Shown here piece after piece: positions 7,093-11,582 of a stretch of DNA of 11,582 bases (positions are counted from its first letter, which is position 1; every line of letters begins with the position of its first letter). This DNA is from Chitinophagaceae bacterium (GTDB lineage Bacteria > Bacteroidota > Bacteroidia > Chitinophagales > Chitinophagaceae): assembly GCA_009996555.1 (NCBI GenBank), contig JAACZX010000031.1, forward strand, positions 1-11,582, in the 5' to 3' direction. Both the position numbers and the translations under genes were made by a program. The notes beneath the pieces are model-generated. The model had not been told where the DNA came from, searched no databases, and saw nothing but the letters and a program-made list of their open reading frames with translations.

Positions 7093-7812
7093 TTTTATAT
7101 CAAACACTTTTTCAAAATTCTTTTTCACCCGTGCTTTTGCTTCGTTGAAACTAACGGAATGGCCTAACTCTTTTTCCAGGGATGTTACCTGCTTGTTTTC
7201 AATACCACATGGAATGATGTGATTGAAATAATTGAGATCGGTATTTACATTGAATGCAAAACCATGCATGGTTATCCAGCGGCTGCACCGCACTCCCATA
7301 GCACATATCTTCCGTTCTTTTCCTTTCACATCAGGATCTAACCACACCCCTGTTTCACCGGGACTGCGATCTCCTTTCAATCCGTAATCGGCCATGGTTA
7401 AAATAATCACATCTTCCAGCTTGCGGAGGTATTTGCCGATATCGGTTTCAAATTTCTCCAAATCAAAAATCGGATAACCAACGATCTGCTGCGGTCCATG
7501 AAACGTAATATCGCCACCACGATTGGTTGGGTAATATTCAATGCCTTTTGCTGTTCTTTCTTCTTCACTGATAAGAATATTCTTTACATCGCCGCTTTTG
7601 CCTAATGTGTACACAGGCGGATGTTCGACGAAAAGCAGGTAATGGTGAGTAGTGAGTGGTGAGTAGTGAGTGGTGAGTGGCTCCCGACTATCGGCTGCTA
7701 CACGTAACGCCGCCTTTACCTCAAGGTTCTTCTTCAATAAACTTTCCTGGTAATCCCAAGCCTGTTTGTACGGCATGTTTCCCAAATCTTCAAACTGCAC
7801 CGGTTGTGTCAT
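7087..7812 (-). CDS. lipB: Octanoyl-[ACP]:protein N-octanoyltransferase (lipoate biosynthesis)
   Basis: LipB moves octanoate from octanoyl-ACP to lipoyl-domain lysines, the first step of lipoate synthesis before LipA adds sulfur. The 241-residue protein carries the family landmarks: LLFVEHPPVYTLGKSG at 59-74, RGGDITFHGPQQIVGYPI at 98-115, RKICAMGVR at 167-175 with the active-site lysine K168, and IIPCGI at 199-204 with the catalytic cysteine C202. Q108 replaces the Gly normally found in HGPGQ. The frame is open upstream to 8091, but that extension overlaps rluD and looks antisense, so the ATG at 7812 is used. Residues 45-56 (PLTTHYSPLTTH) are encoded by a five-unit 7-bp tandem repeat sitting in the variable linker before the first conserved motif, so it probably does not disturb catalysis. 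A TAnnTTTG box lies 6 nt before the ATG. The protein is cytosolic. Confidence 0.95.
   Translation of the reverse strand: MTQPVQFEDLGNMPYKQAWDYQESLLKKNLEVKAALRVAADSREPLTTHYSPLTTHHYLLFVEHPPVYTLGKSGDVKNILISEEERTAKGIEYYPTNRGGDITFHGPQQIVGYPIFDLEKFETDIGKYLRKLEDVIILTMADYGLKGDRSPGETGVWLDPDVKGKERKICAMGVRCSRWITMHGFAFNVNTDLNYFNHIIPCGIENKQVTSLEKELGHSVSFNEAKARVKKNFEKVFDIKL
7645..7679. repeat. Heptanucleotide tandem array inside lipB, five perfect GTGAGTR units
   Basis: On the plus strand the units are GTGAGTA, GTGAGTG, GTGAGTA, GTGAGTG, GTGAGTG: 35 nt, with no deviation other than the A/G last base. On the coding strand the unit is YACTCAC. It encodes LipB residues 45-56. Because the unit is 7 bp, gain or loss of one unit would shift the lipB frame; only changes of three units (21 bp) preserve it. 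A more degenerate sixth unit may precede it at 7638-7644. Confidence 0.95.
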
Positions 7813-7818
7813 AGCCTG

Positions 7819-7826
7819 CAAATTTA
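7819..7826 (-). promoter_or_regulatory. Candidate -7 promoter box for lipB
   Basis: On the minus strand it reads TAAATTTG, an exact TAnnTTTG match, with 6 nt between it and the lipB ATG. The -33 position has TTT without a clear TTTG. Transcription starting about 4-7 nt downstream would give an mRNA with almost no 5' leader. Confidence 0.5.
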
Positions 7827-7833
7827 CGTTGAT

Positions 7834-7864
7834 TTGAACGGATGAAACACAGAGCTTACTTTTG
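7834..7864 (+). promoter_or_regulatory. Promoter for the RluD-like gene, -33 TTG and -7 TACTTTTG
   Basis: TTG at 7834-7836 (within ATTTG) and TACTTTTG at 7857-7864 are separated by 20 nt, fitting the Bacteroidota TTTG/TAnnTTTG promoter pattern in sequence and spacing. The -7 box ends 6 nt before the ATG at 7871, implying a leaderless or near-leaderless transcript. This is the best promoter match in the window. Confidence 0.65.
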
Positions 7865-7870
7865 CAGACT

Positions 7871-8947
7871 ATGATCGACGAAGAATTACTGGACGAAGAC
7901 AGTGAACTGGAGAACGGCGATGGCTCGGAGGAGCTGTACGAGAAGAAGCGTTTTGTAGTAACCAAGGGGCAGGAACCTTTGCGCATTGATAAATACCTGA
8001 TGACGAAAATTGAAGGTGCTACCCGTAACAAGGTGCAGCACGGAATTGAAACAGGTATGGTGCTGGTGAACAATGCAAGTGTAAAAGCCAACTATAAAGT
8101 AAAACCGGGTGATGAGATCATCACTTTCACTGATACTTCACCCGAAGACACAAACCTGCAGGCTGAGGAACTTCCGCTCAATATTGTATTTGAAGATGAC
8201 CATGTGATGCTGGTAAACAAGGTTCCCGGTATGGTGATGCATCCGGGCTGTGGCAACTATTCAGGAACATTGGTGAATGGTGCGTTGTGGCATTTTCAAC
8301 AGCAGCAACCCAATATTACTGAAGATGAATTACCACGCTTTGGTATGGTACACCGCATTGATAAAAACACAAGCGGGCTTGTGATCATGGCAAAAACTGA
8401 ACAGGCAAGCGTACATTTAGCCAAACAGTTTTTCAATCATACAGTTGAACGGAAATACGTGGCCCTGGTATGGGGTGATATAAAAGAAGATAATGGAACA
8501 ATCACTGGTCATGTGGGCCGTCATCAGCGTTTCCGCAAGATCATGGATGTATATCCTGATGGCGAATACGGGAAAGAAGCCACTACGCATTACACAGTTC
8601 TTGAACGTTTCGGCTATACCACACTGGTAGAATGCCGTTTAGAAACAGGTCGTACCCACCAGATTCGTGTACACATGCAGCATGTGGGTCATCCCTTGTT
8701 CAATGATGATACGTATGGCGGCGATCGTATTGTAAAAGGCACTGTTTACAGCAAGTACAAACAGTTTGTAGATAATTGTTTTTCAATTTGTCCACGCCAT
8801 GCACTGCATGCAAAAACATTGGGCTTTACGCATCCGAAAACACAGGAACGTATGCTGTTCGATAGTGAGCTGGCAACAGATATGCAGCAGGTAATTGAAA
8901 AATGGAGAGTGTATACGAAAGCGAAGAATTTGACGGGAGATGAATAA
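7871..8947 (+). CDS. rluD: RluA/RluD-family 23S rRNA pseudouridine synthase with S4 domain
   Basis: The 358-residue protein has an acidic N-terminal tail (residues 1-22), an S4 RNA-binding domain at about 36-85 (LRIDKYLMTKIEGATRNKVQ, then VLVNNASVKANYKVKPGDEI), and a pseudouridine synthase domain from about 100. HRIDKNTSGLVIMAKT at 161-176 is the RluA-family motif with the catalytic aspartate D164. ETGRTHQIRVHMQHVGHPL, in the last third, is the conserved RNA-contact and active-site segment. The family isomerises uridines in 23S rRNA; the S4 domain and length favour an RluD-type enzyme (helix 69 uridines in E. coli), but target positions cannot be read from sequence. A TTG codon at 7862 would extend it by three residues; the ATG at 7871 is preferred because the -7 box ends at 7864. 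It diverges from lipB. Confidence 0.92.
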   Translation: MIDEELLDEDSELENGDGSEELYEKKRFVVTKGQEPLRIDKYLMTKIEGATRNKVQHGIETGMVLVNNASVKANYKVKPGDEIITFTDTSPEDTNLQAEELPLNIVFEDDHVMLVNKVPGMVMHPGCGNYSGTLVNGALWHFQQQQPNITEDELPRFGMVHRIDKNTSGLVIMAKTEQASVHLAKQFFNHTVERKYVALVWGDIKEDNGTITGHVGRHQRFRKIMDVYPDGEYGKEATTHYTVLERFGYTTLVECRLETGRTHQIRVHMQHVGHPLFNDDTYGGDRIVKGTVYSKYKQFVDNCFSICPRHALHAKTLGFTHPKTQERMLFDSELATDMQQVIEKWRVYTKAKNLTGDE

Positions 8948-8963
8948 GGCCTCATCCCTCTTA

Positions 8964-8986
8964 TCCCTTCTCCGGTAGAGAAGGGA
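8964..8986. terminator. GC-rich hairpin after the RluD-like gene
   Basis: The 9-bp arms TCCCTTCTC (8964-8972) and GAGAAGGGA (8978-8986) flank the 5-nt loop CGGTA, 16 bp after the rluD stop codon. No T-run follows, so it is not a classical Rho-independent terminator; it could stabilise the 3' end. The pyrimidine-rich run before it (8950-8960) resembles the sequence before the hairpin at 10262-10278, suggesting a repeat family. Confidence 0.5.
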
Positions 8987-9100
8987 CGGTACAGAAGTGC
9001 AACTGCAAACATTTAATCTTCCACATCAACTACATAGTATAGAGCCGGCAGTCCGTGCATTATTTGGGGCTATGAGAAGTAAGGGCTGTGTGTTGATGGC

Positions 9101-9116
9101 TTTCCCTTCGGGGAAG
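9101..9116. other. Small TTCG-loop hairpin in the rluD-def gap
   Basis: TTCCC (9102-9106) and GGGAA (9111-9115) enclose TTCG, a very stable tetraloop closed by C-G, with one further T-G wobble pair. It lies 22 bp beyond the def stop codon. The bases following it, GGATGGAGATGG (9119-9130), are the complement of a CCATCTCCATCC-type pyrimidine run, so this element looks like an inverted relative of the one at 8950-8986. No T-run is seen. Confidence 0.4.
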
Positions 9117-9137
9117 TCGGATGGAGATGGAGCTGTT

Positions 9138-9716
9138 TTATTTAGGAAACACCATTTTATAATCCACACTCACTTTTCCTTTTGAAATATCATCCAGTTT
9201 ACCTTTCAGCATTTTACGCTTTAGCGGTTTCAGGTAATCGATGAAGAGCTTTCCTTCAATATGATCATATTCATGCAGAATAATGCGTGCTGTAATACCA
9301 TCAAATGTTTTTACATGCTCGTTGAAATATTCGTCCATATAGCGCATGGTTACTTCTTCTGCACGGTACACATCTTCACGAATTTTCGGAATACTTAAGC
9401 AACCTTCGTTGTAAGCCCAGTCATCACCAATCAGTTCTTCCACCTGTGCATTAATAAACACCTGCTTAATACCCGGATCATCGGGGTATGTAGCTTTTTC
9501 CTGTTCGTCCATATTGGCAAACATCTGTGCACTGTCCACCACAAATAAGCGAATGTCTTTATTGATCTGCGGAGCAGCTAACCCCACACCGTTCGATGAA
9601 TACATGGTTTCCCACATATCGGCAATCAGTTTCTCCAAACCCGGGTAATCGGGCGTAATATCTTTTGCTACTTTACGAAGTACATCAAAGCCGTATGCGA
9701 CAATAGGAAGAATCAT
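9138..9716 (-). CDS. def: Peptide deformylase
   Basis: This enzyme removes the formyl group from the N-terminal formylmethionine of new proteins, using a bound metal (usually Fe2+). All three deformylase motifs are present in the 192-residue protein: GVGLAAPQ at 43-50, EGCLS at 104-108 with the metal ligand C106, and HEYDH at 148-152 with ligands H148 and H152 and catalytic E149. Position 147 is Leu where the E. coli enzyme has Gln (QHExDH). The length and the C-terminal LKRKMLKGKLDDISKGK extension look normal for Bacteroidota. It is the last gene of a minus-strand series after ruvX. Its start codon directly abuts a heptamer array at 9716-9750; TATATCTG at 9752-9745, one mismatch from TAnnTTTG, might give it a promoter of its own. 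Confidence 0.96.
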   Translation of the reverse strand: MILPIVAYGFDVLRKVAKDITPDYPGLEKLIADMWETMYSSNGVGLAAPQINKDIRLFVVDSAQMFANMDEQEKATYPDDPGIKQVFINAQVEELIGDDWAYNEGCLSIPKIREDVYRAEEVTMRYMDEYFNEHVKTFDGITARIILHEYDHIEGKLFIDYLKPLKRKMLKGKLDDISKGKVSVDYKMVFPK

Positions 9717-9750
9717 GCGATTTTAGATTTACGATTTCGGATTGCAGATA
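9716..9750 (-). repeat. Heptanucleotide array AATCNNN x5 abutting the def start codon
   Basis: Read on the minus strand the units are TATCTGC, AATCCGA, AATCGTA, AATCTAA, AATCGCA, exactly 35 nt. The final A is the first base of the def ATG. Four of five units keep the AATC core and the first has TATC. It is the inverted counterpart of the array at 9811-9845. Confidence 0.8.
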
Positions 9751-9810
9751 TAAAGACTGCAACCCTAAAAAATAAGCTGCAAATATACACATTGATGGCG
9801 AAGGGAGTGC

Positions 9811-9845
9811 AATCTGCAATCGCCAATCTGAAATCTACAATCTTG
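9811..9845 (+). repeat. Heptanucleotide array AATCNNN x5 over the ruvX stop codon
   Basis: Read on the plus strand the units are AATCTGC, AATCGCC, AATCTGA, AATCTAC, AATCTTG, exactly 35 nt, all five with the AATC core. The ruvX stop codon (TAG on the minus strand, 9835-9837) and the last RuvX codons lie within it. Positions 9812-9842 pair with 9719-9749 at 25 of 31 bases, so the ruvX-def transcript could form a long imperfect stem with a loop of about 60 nt. Confidence 0.85.
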
Positions 9846-10245
9846 CTAAATATTCCTGCAGCATAATGGTAGCGGCAATTTCATCTACCAGTTTTTTATC
9901 ACGCCGCTGGCTTTTTTTCAGGCCCATTTCGAGCATGGCATCCTTGGCCATTTTGGAAGTATAGCGTTCATCCACCGTTTCAACAGGTATCTGCGGAAAA
10001 TTCTTTTTAAGTTGCGCAATCGCATTCTTCACTAACGGTGTGGCGTGAGTGTCGCTGTCGTCCCAATTAGTGGGCATACCAATGAGGATCTTTTCTACCT
10101 GCTCTTTACTGAAATAGTCTTTGAGAAAAGCAATAAAGTTTTTGGTTTCAATAGTGGTTAAGCCGGTCGCAATGATCTGTAAAGGATCAGTTACAGCAAT
10201 ACCGGTGCGTTTACCGCCGTAGTCGATGCACATTATACGAGCCAT
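9835..10245 (-). CDS. ruvX: RuvX/YqgF-family nuclease, putative pre-16S rRNA maturation / Holliday junction resolvase-like
   Basis: The 136-residue length and fold match the YqgF (RuvX) family of RNase H-like nucleases. IDYGGKRTGIAVTD at 7-20 holds the first catalytic aspartate D8. ILIGMP at 53-58 is the core strand. VDERYTS at 91-97 provides E93, and KKLVDEIAA at 117-125 provides D121. The family was first described as a Holliday junction resolvase homologue; in E. coli YqgF is essential and linked to 16S rRNA 5'-end maturation. It sits between the UbiA-family gene and def on the same strand, with 114 bp upstream (hairpin elements) and 118 bp downstream (heptamer arrays). The last codons lie inside a repeat array, so the final two or three residues may be repeat-derived. 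Confidence 0.93.
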   Translation of the reverse strand: MARIMCIDYGGKRTGIAVTDPLQIIATGLTTIETKNFIAFLKDYFSKEQVEKILIGMPTNWDDSDTHATPLVKNAIAQLKKNFPQIPVETVDERYTSKMAKDAMLEMGLKKSQRRDKKLVDEIAATIMLQEYLARL

Positions 10246-10261
10246 GAAAAGCCCCTCCCAT

Positions 10262-10278
10262 CCTCCCCGGAGGGGAGG
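10262..10278. repeat. GC-rich hairpin element in the ruvX leader
   Basis: CCTCCCC (10262-10268) and GGGGAGG (10272-10278) pair around GGA. A preceding CCCCTCC (10252-10258) can alternatively pair with GGAGGGG (10269-10275), giving two mutually exclusive stems. The element lies 16 bp upstream of the ruvX ATG and would be in its 5' leader or the intercistronic RNA. It resembles the element at 10345-10367 in design. Confidence 0.75.
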
Positions 10279-10344
10279 CGATTTGCTGAAGTAATGCTGC
10301 TGATATTCTTTTTGTAGTTCATCATTTGTGCAAATGTATGAAGT

Positions 10345-10367
10345 CCCCCTCCGGGGGATTTAGGGGG
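10345..10367. repeat. GC-rich palindromic element supplying the ubiA-family stop codon
   Basis: CCCCC (10345-10349), loop TCC, GGGGG (10353-10357), then ATTTA and a second GGGGG (10363-10367). Either G-run can pair with the C-run. Read on the minus strand, the prenyltransferase ends CTG-GCC-CCC-TAA with the CCC-TAA part inside this element. No T-run follows in the direction of transcription. From memory, C5/G5 palindromes of this type recur between genes in Bacteroidota. Confidence 0.75.
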
Positions 10368-11307
10368 CCAGAAAAATATCCGCAATCACAAACACCGCAA
10401 ATACCACACTGGCAATACCATTCGCTGTCATAAATGCAATGTTCACTTTGCTGAGATCGTTTGGTTTTACAATGGAGTGCTGATAGATCAACATTCCAAT
10501 GAACACAGCTACACCCACCCAATACAACCAACCAAAGCCGCCATACAAACCTGCAGTAACCACACAGGCTGCAGATAGTGCGTGCAGTATTTCTGATACA
10601 CGTAAGGCTTTTGCTTTGCCCAACCACGCAGGGATTGATTTCAATTCGTATTTCTTATCAAACTCCTCATCCTGCAACGCATAAATAATGTCGAAACCAC
10701 TTACCCAAAACAACACTGTGAATGAAAACAGAATGGGCAATACGGCAAACACACCTGTTACAGCTAAGTAAGCGCCGATGGGCGCCAACGATAAACCCAG
10801 CCCCAATACCAAATGACAAAGTGGTGTAAAACGTTTGGTATAACTGTAACCCAACACAACCAACAATGCAACTGGTGATAATGCAAAGCAAAGTGGATTG
10901 ATAAAGAAAGTTGCAACTACAAACAACAAACTGTTAATGATCGTAAATAGTAACGCACTATTGGCCGAAATAATGCCTGCCGGTATTTCACGAATGGCCG
11001 TACGTGGGTTCTTTGCATCAAAGCTTCTATCGAGATAACGGTTGAAAGCCATGGCTGCACTGCGGGCAAAGATCATGCAGAGAAGAACGAGAACAAATTT
11101 GAAAAGTAGTGACCCTCCATAATATTTCCAGTTGCCGGCATCAAGGGGATCAAACCTCCATACTATAGTTCTATTTAAATCCCATTGTCCACTATGTTCA
11201 ATAACCCCATACACAATTGCCAAAAAAAATCCAATCAACGCAAACGGCAATGCAAAAATGGTATGCGAAAATTTTATCAGCGATAAGTAGTTCTTTACTG
11301 TACTCAT
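10360..11307 (-). CDS. UbiA-family prenyltransferase (4-hydroxybenzoate polyprenyltransferase-like, probable menaquinone pathway)
   Basis: This 315-residue integral membrane protein has about eight or nine hydrophobic segments. The first aspartate-rich motif is AFNRYLDRSFDAKNPRTA at 87-104 (N89, D93, D97) and the second is DIIYALQDEEFD at 206-217 (D206, D213, D217), followed by SIPAWLG. These bind the Mg-diphosphate of a polyprenyl donor. The motif wording is that of the UbiA-like subgroup found in bacteria lacking ubiquinone. Since Bacteroidota make menaquinone, a role in the futalosine route (MqnP-like) is more likely than ubiquinone synthesis; this is inference. The frame allows a TTG start at 11316, but the ATG at 11307 is preferred. 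It begins 15 bp after the upstream methyltransferase gene, so the two are probably co-transcribed. The C-terminus ends inside a palindromic repeat. Confidence 0.9.
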   Translation of the reverse strand: MSTVKNYLSLIKFSHTIFALPFALIGFFLAIVYGVIEHSGQWDLNRTIVWRFDPLDAGNWKYYGGSLLFKFVLVLLCMIFARSAAMAFNRYLDRSFDAKNPRTAIREIPAGIISANSALLFTIINSLLFVVATFFINPLCFALSPVALLVVLGYSYTKRFTPLCHLVLGLGLSLAPIGAYLAVTGVFAVLPILFSFTVLFWVSGFDIIYALQDEEFDKKYELKSIPAWLGKAKALRVSEILHALSAACVVTAGLYGGFGWLYWVGVAVFIGMLIYQHSIVKPNDLSKVNIAFMTANGIASVVFAVFVIADIFLAP

Positions 11308-11322
11308 GTTGTTCAATCCAGA

Positions 11323-11582
11323 TTATTGGTTCAATATACCTTTTCTTGCCATTTCCCAAAGCACCACACCGGCTGCCACACTAATATTCAGCGAATGTTT
11401 ACTGCCAAACTGCGGTATTTCAATACAACCTTCGCATTGCAGCAGGGTTTCCTGCTCCACGCCTTCGGCTTCGTTGCCAAAGATGAGGGCTATTTTTTCA
11501 TCGGGGGCTTTTTCAAAATCCTGCAGCATAATGCTTGCTTCCACCTGTTCAATACCAAACAATTTGTAGCCGTTGGCTTTTA
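11323..11582 (-). CDS. SpoU/TrmH-family RNA 2'-O-methyltransferase, N-terminus cut off by the window
   Basis: The frame is open from the window edge to a TAA at 11323-11325, giving about 86 C-terminal residues. The visible part carries the two SAM-knot motifs of the SPOUT class: IALIFGNEAEGV (motif 2) and CIEIPQFGSKHSLNISVAAGVVLWE (motif 3, with the conserved SLNxSxAxG). KANGYKLFGIEQ at the edge corresponds to the strand before motif 2 in this family. It would 2'-O-methylate a ribose in tRNA or rRNA; the substrate cannot be told from the C-terminus alone. It is the furthest upstream visible gene of the minus-strand series and ends 15 bp before the prenyltransferase start. Confidence 0.9.
   Translation of the reverse strand, partial: KANGYKLFGIEQVEASIMLQDFEKAPDEKIALIFGNEAEGVEQETLLQCEGCIEIPQFGSKHSLNISVAAGVVLWEMARKGILNQ

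Larger units (their letters stand above)
7809..7874. repeat. Inverted repeat over the two divergent start codons of lipB and rluD
   Basis: TCATAGCCTGCAAA at 7809-7822 is the reverse complement, with one mismatch, of TTTGCAGACTATGA at 7861-7874. Each arm holds a start codon and the TTTG end of a -7 box, so both genes begin with the same arrangement, TTTG-CAGRCT-ATG. It may be no more than two copies of a preferred start-site design, or it may be a symmetric operator. Confidence 0.8.

Noticed and set aside
7645..7679. CRISPR-like or coding tandem-repeat domain in lipB
   Set aside because: Units are 7 bp with no spacers, and the repeated peptide is short and lies in a variable linker, so it is a simple tandem repeat.
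7813..8091. 93-residue N-terminal extension of the lipB frame
   Set aside because: It is antisense to the conserved S4 region of rluD, is a Ser-rich low-complexity stretch typical of shadow translation, and lies upstream of an exact -7 box next to the ATG at 7812.
8997..9185. Small ORF in the rluD-def gap
   Set aside because: It runs through the hairpin elements and into the antisense of def's conserved C-terminus, with no recognisable motif.
10322..10891. Cys-rich small ORFs antisense to or out of frame with the prenyltransferase
   Set aside because: They are shadows of a well-supported membrane protein; their cysteine content comes from the membrane-segment codons read in the wrong frame.
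1..11582. A novel multi-gene system such as defence, biosynthetic cluster or prophage
   Set aside because: Most genes belong to recognised housekeeping or secreted-protease families, gene order suggests ordinary chromosome, and no integrase, transposase, toxin-antitoxin or defence motif is present.

Overview
The window looks like chromosomal DNA of a Bacteroidota bacterium, probably Chitinophagaceae or a near relative. The signs are a secreted subtilase ending in a type IX secretion (T9SS) type A sorting domain, an M57-type HEIGH metalloprotease lipoprotein, starts without Shine-Dalgarno sequences, and several matches to the Bacteroidota -7 promoter box TAnnTTTG. The family-level placement is an inference from protein style, not from a search.

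Left part (1-7092): a partial M57 metalloprotease on the minus strand; a large S8 subtilase (879-3536) closed by a perfect palindromic terminator shared with a convergent nucleotidyltransferase (3585-4484, minus); a divergent PLP-dependent ACC deaminase/D-cysteine desulfhydrase-like enzyme (4541-5446); and two secreted proteins of unknown function (5502-6203 and 6286-7092). This part mixes export and surface proteins with small-molecule metabolism.

Right part (7087-11582) is housekeeping. lipB (lipoate transfer, minus) diverges from an RluD-like pseudouridine synthase (plus). The two share a 58-bp intergenic region with two mirror-image TAnnTTTG boxes, each 6 nt from its ATG. After a 190-bp gap with two hairpins comes a minus-strand series, read right to left: a SpoU/TrmH RNA methyltransferase (partial), a UbiA-family prenyltransferase, ruvX/yqgF and def. 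Four of these genes concern RNA modification, rRNA maturation or protein maturation. lipB and the prenyltransferase serve cofactor and quinone biosynthesis.

No mobile element, CRISPR array, RNA gene or defence system was seen, and no gene-free stretch exceeds 300 bases. The unusual content is small repeats in the right part. There are three 35-nt arrays of five 7-nt units: GTGAGTR x5 inside lipB, and two inverted AATCNNN x5 arrays, one abutting the def start codon and one covering the ruvX stop codon. There are also GC-rich hairpin elements at the rluD-def, ruvX leader and ubiA 3' junctions, one of which supplies the ubiA stop codon. The other protein-level oddity is the subtilase, where a Glu occupies the position expected for the catalytic Asp.
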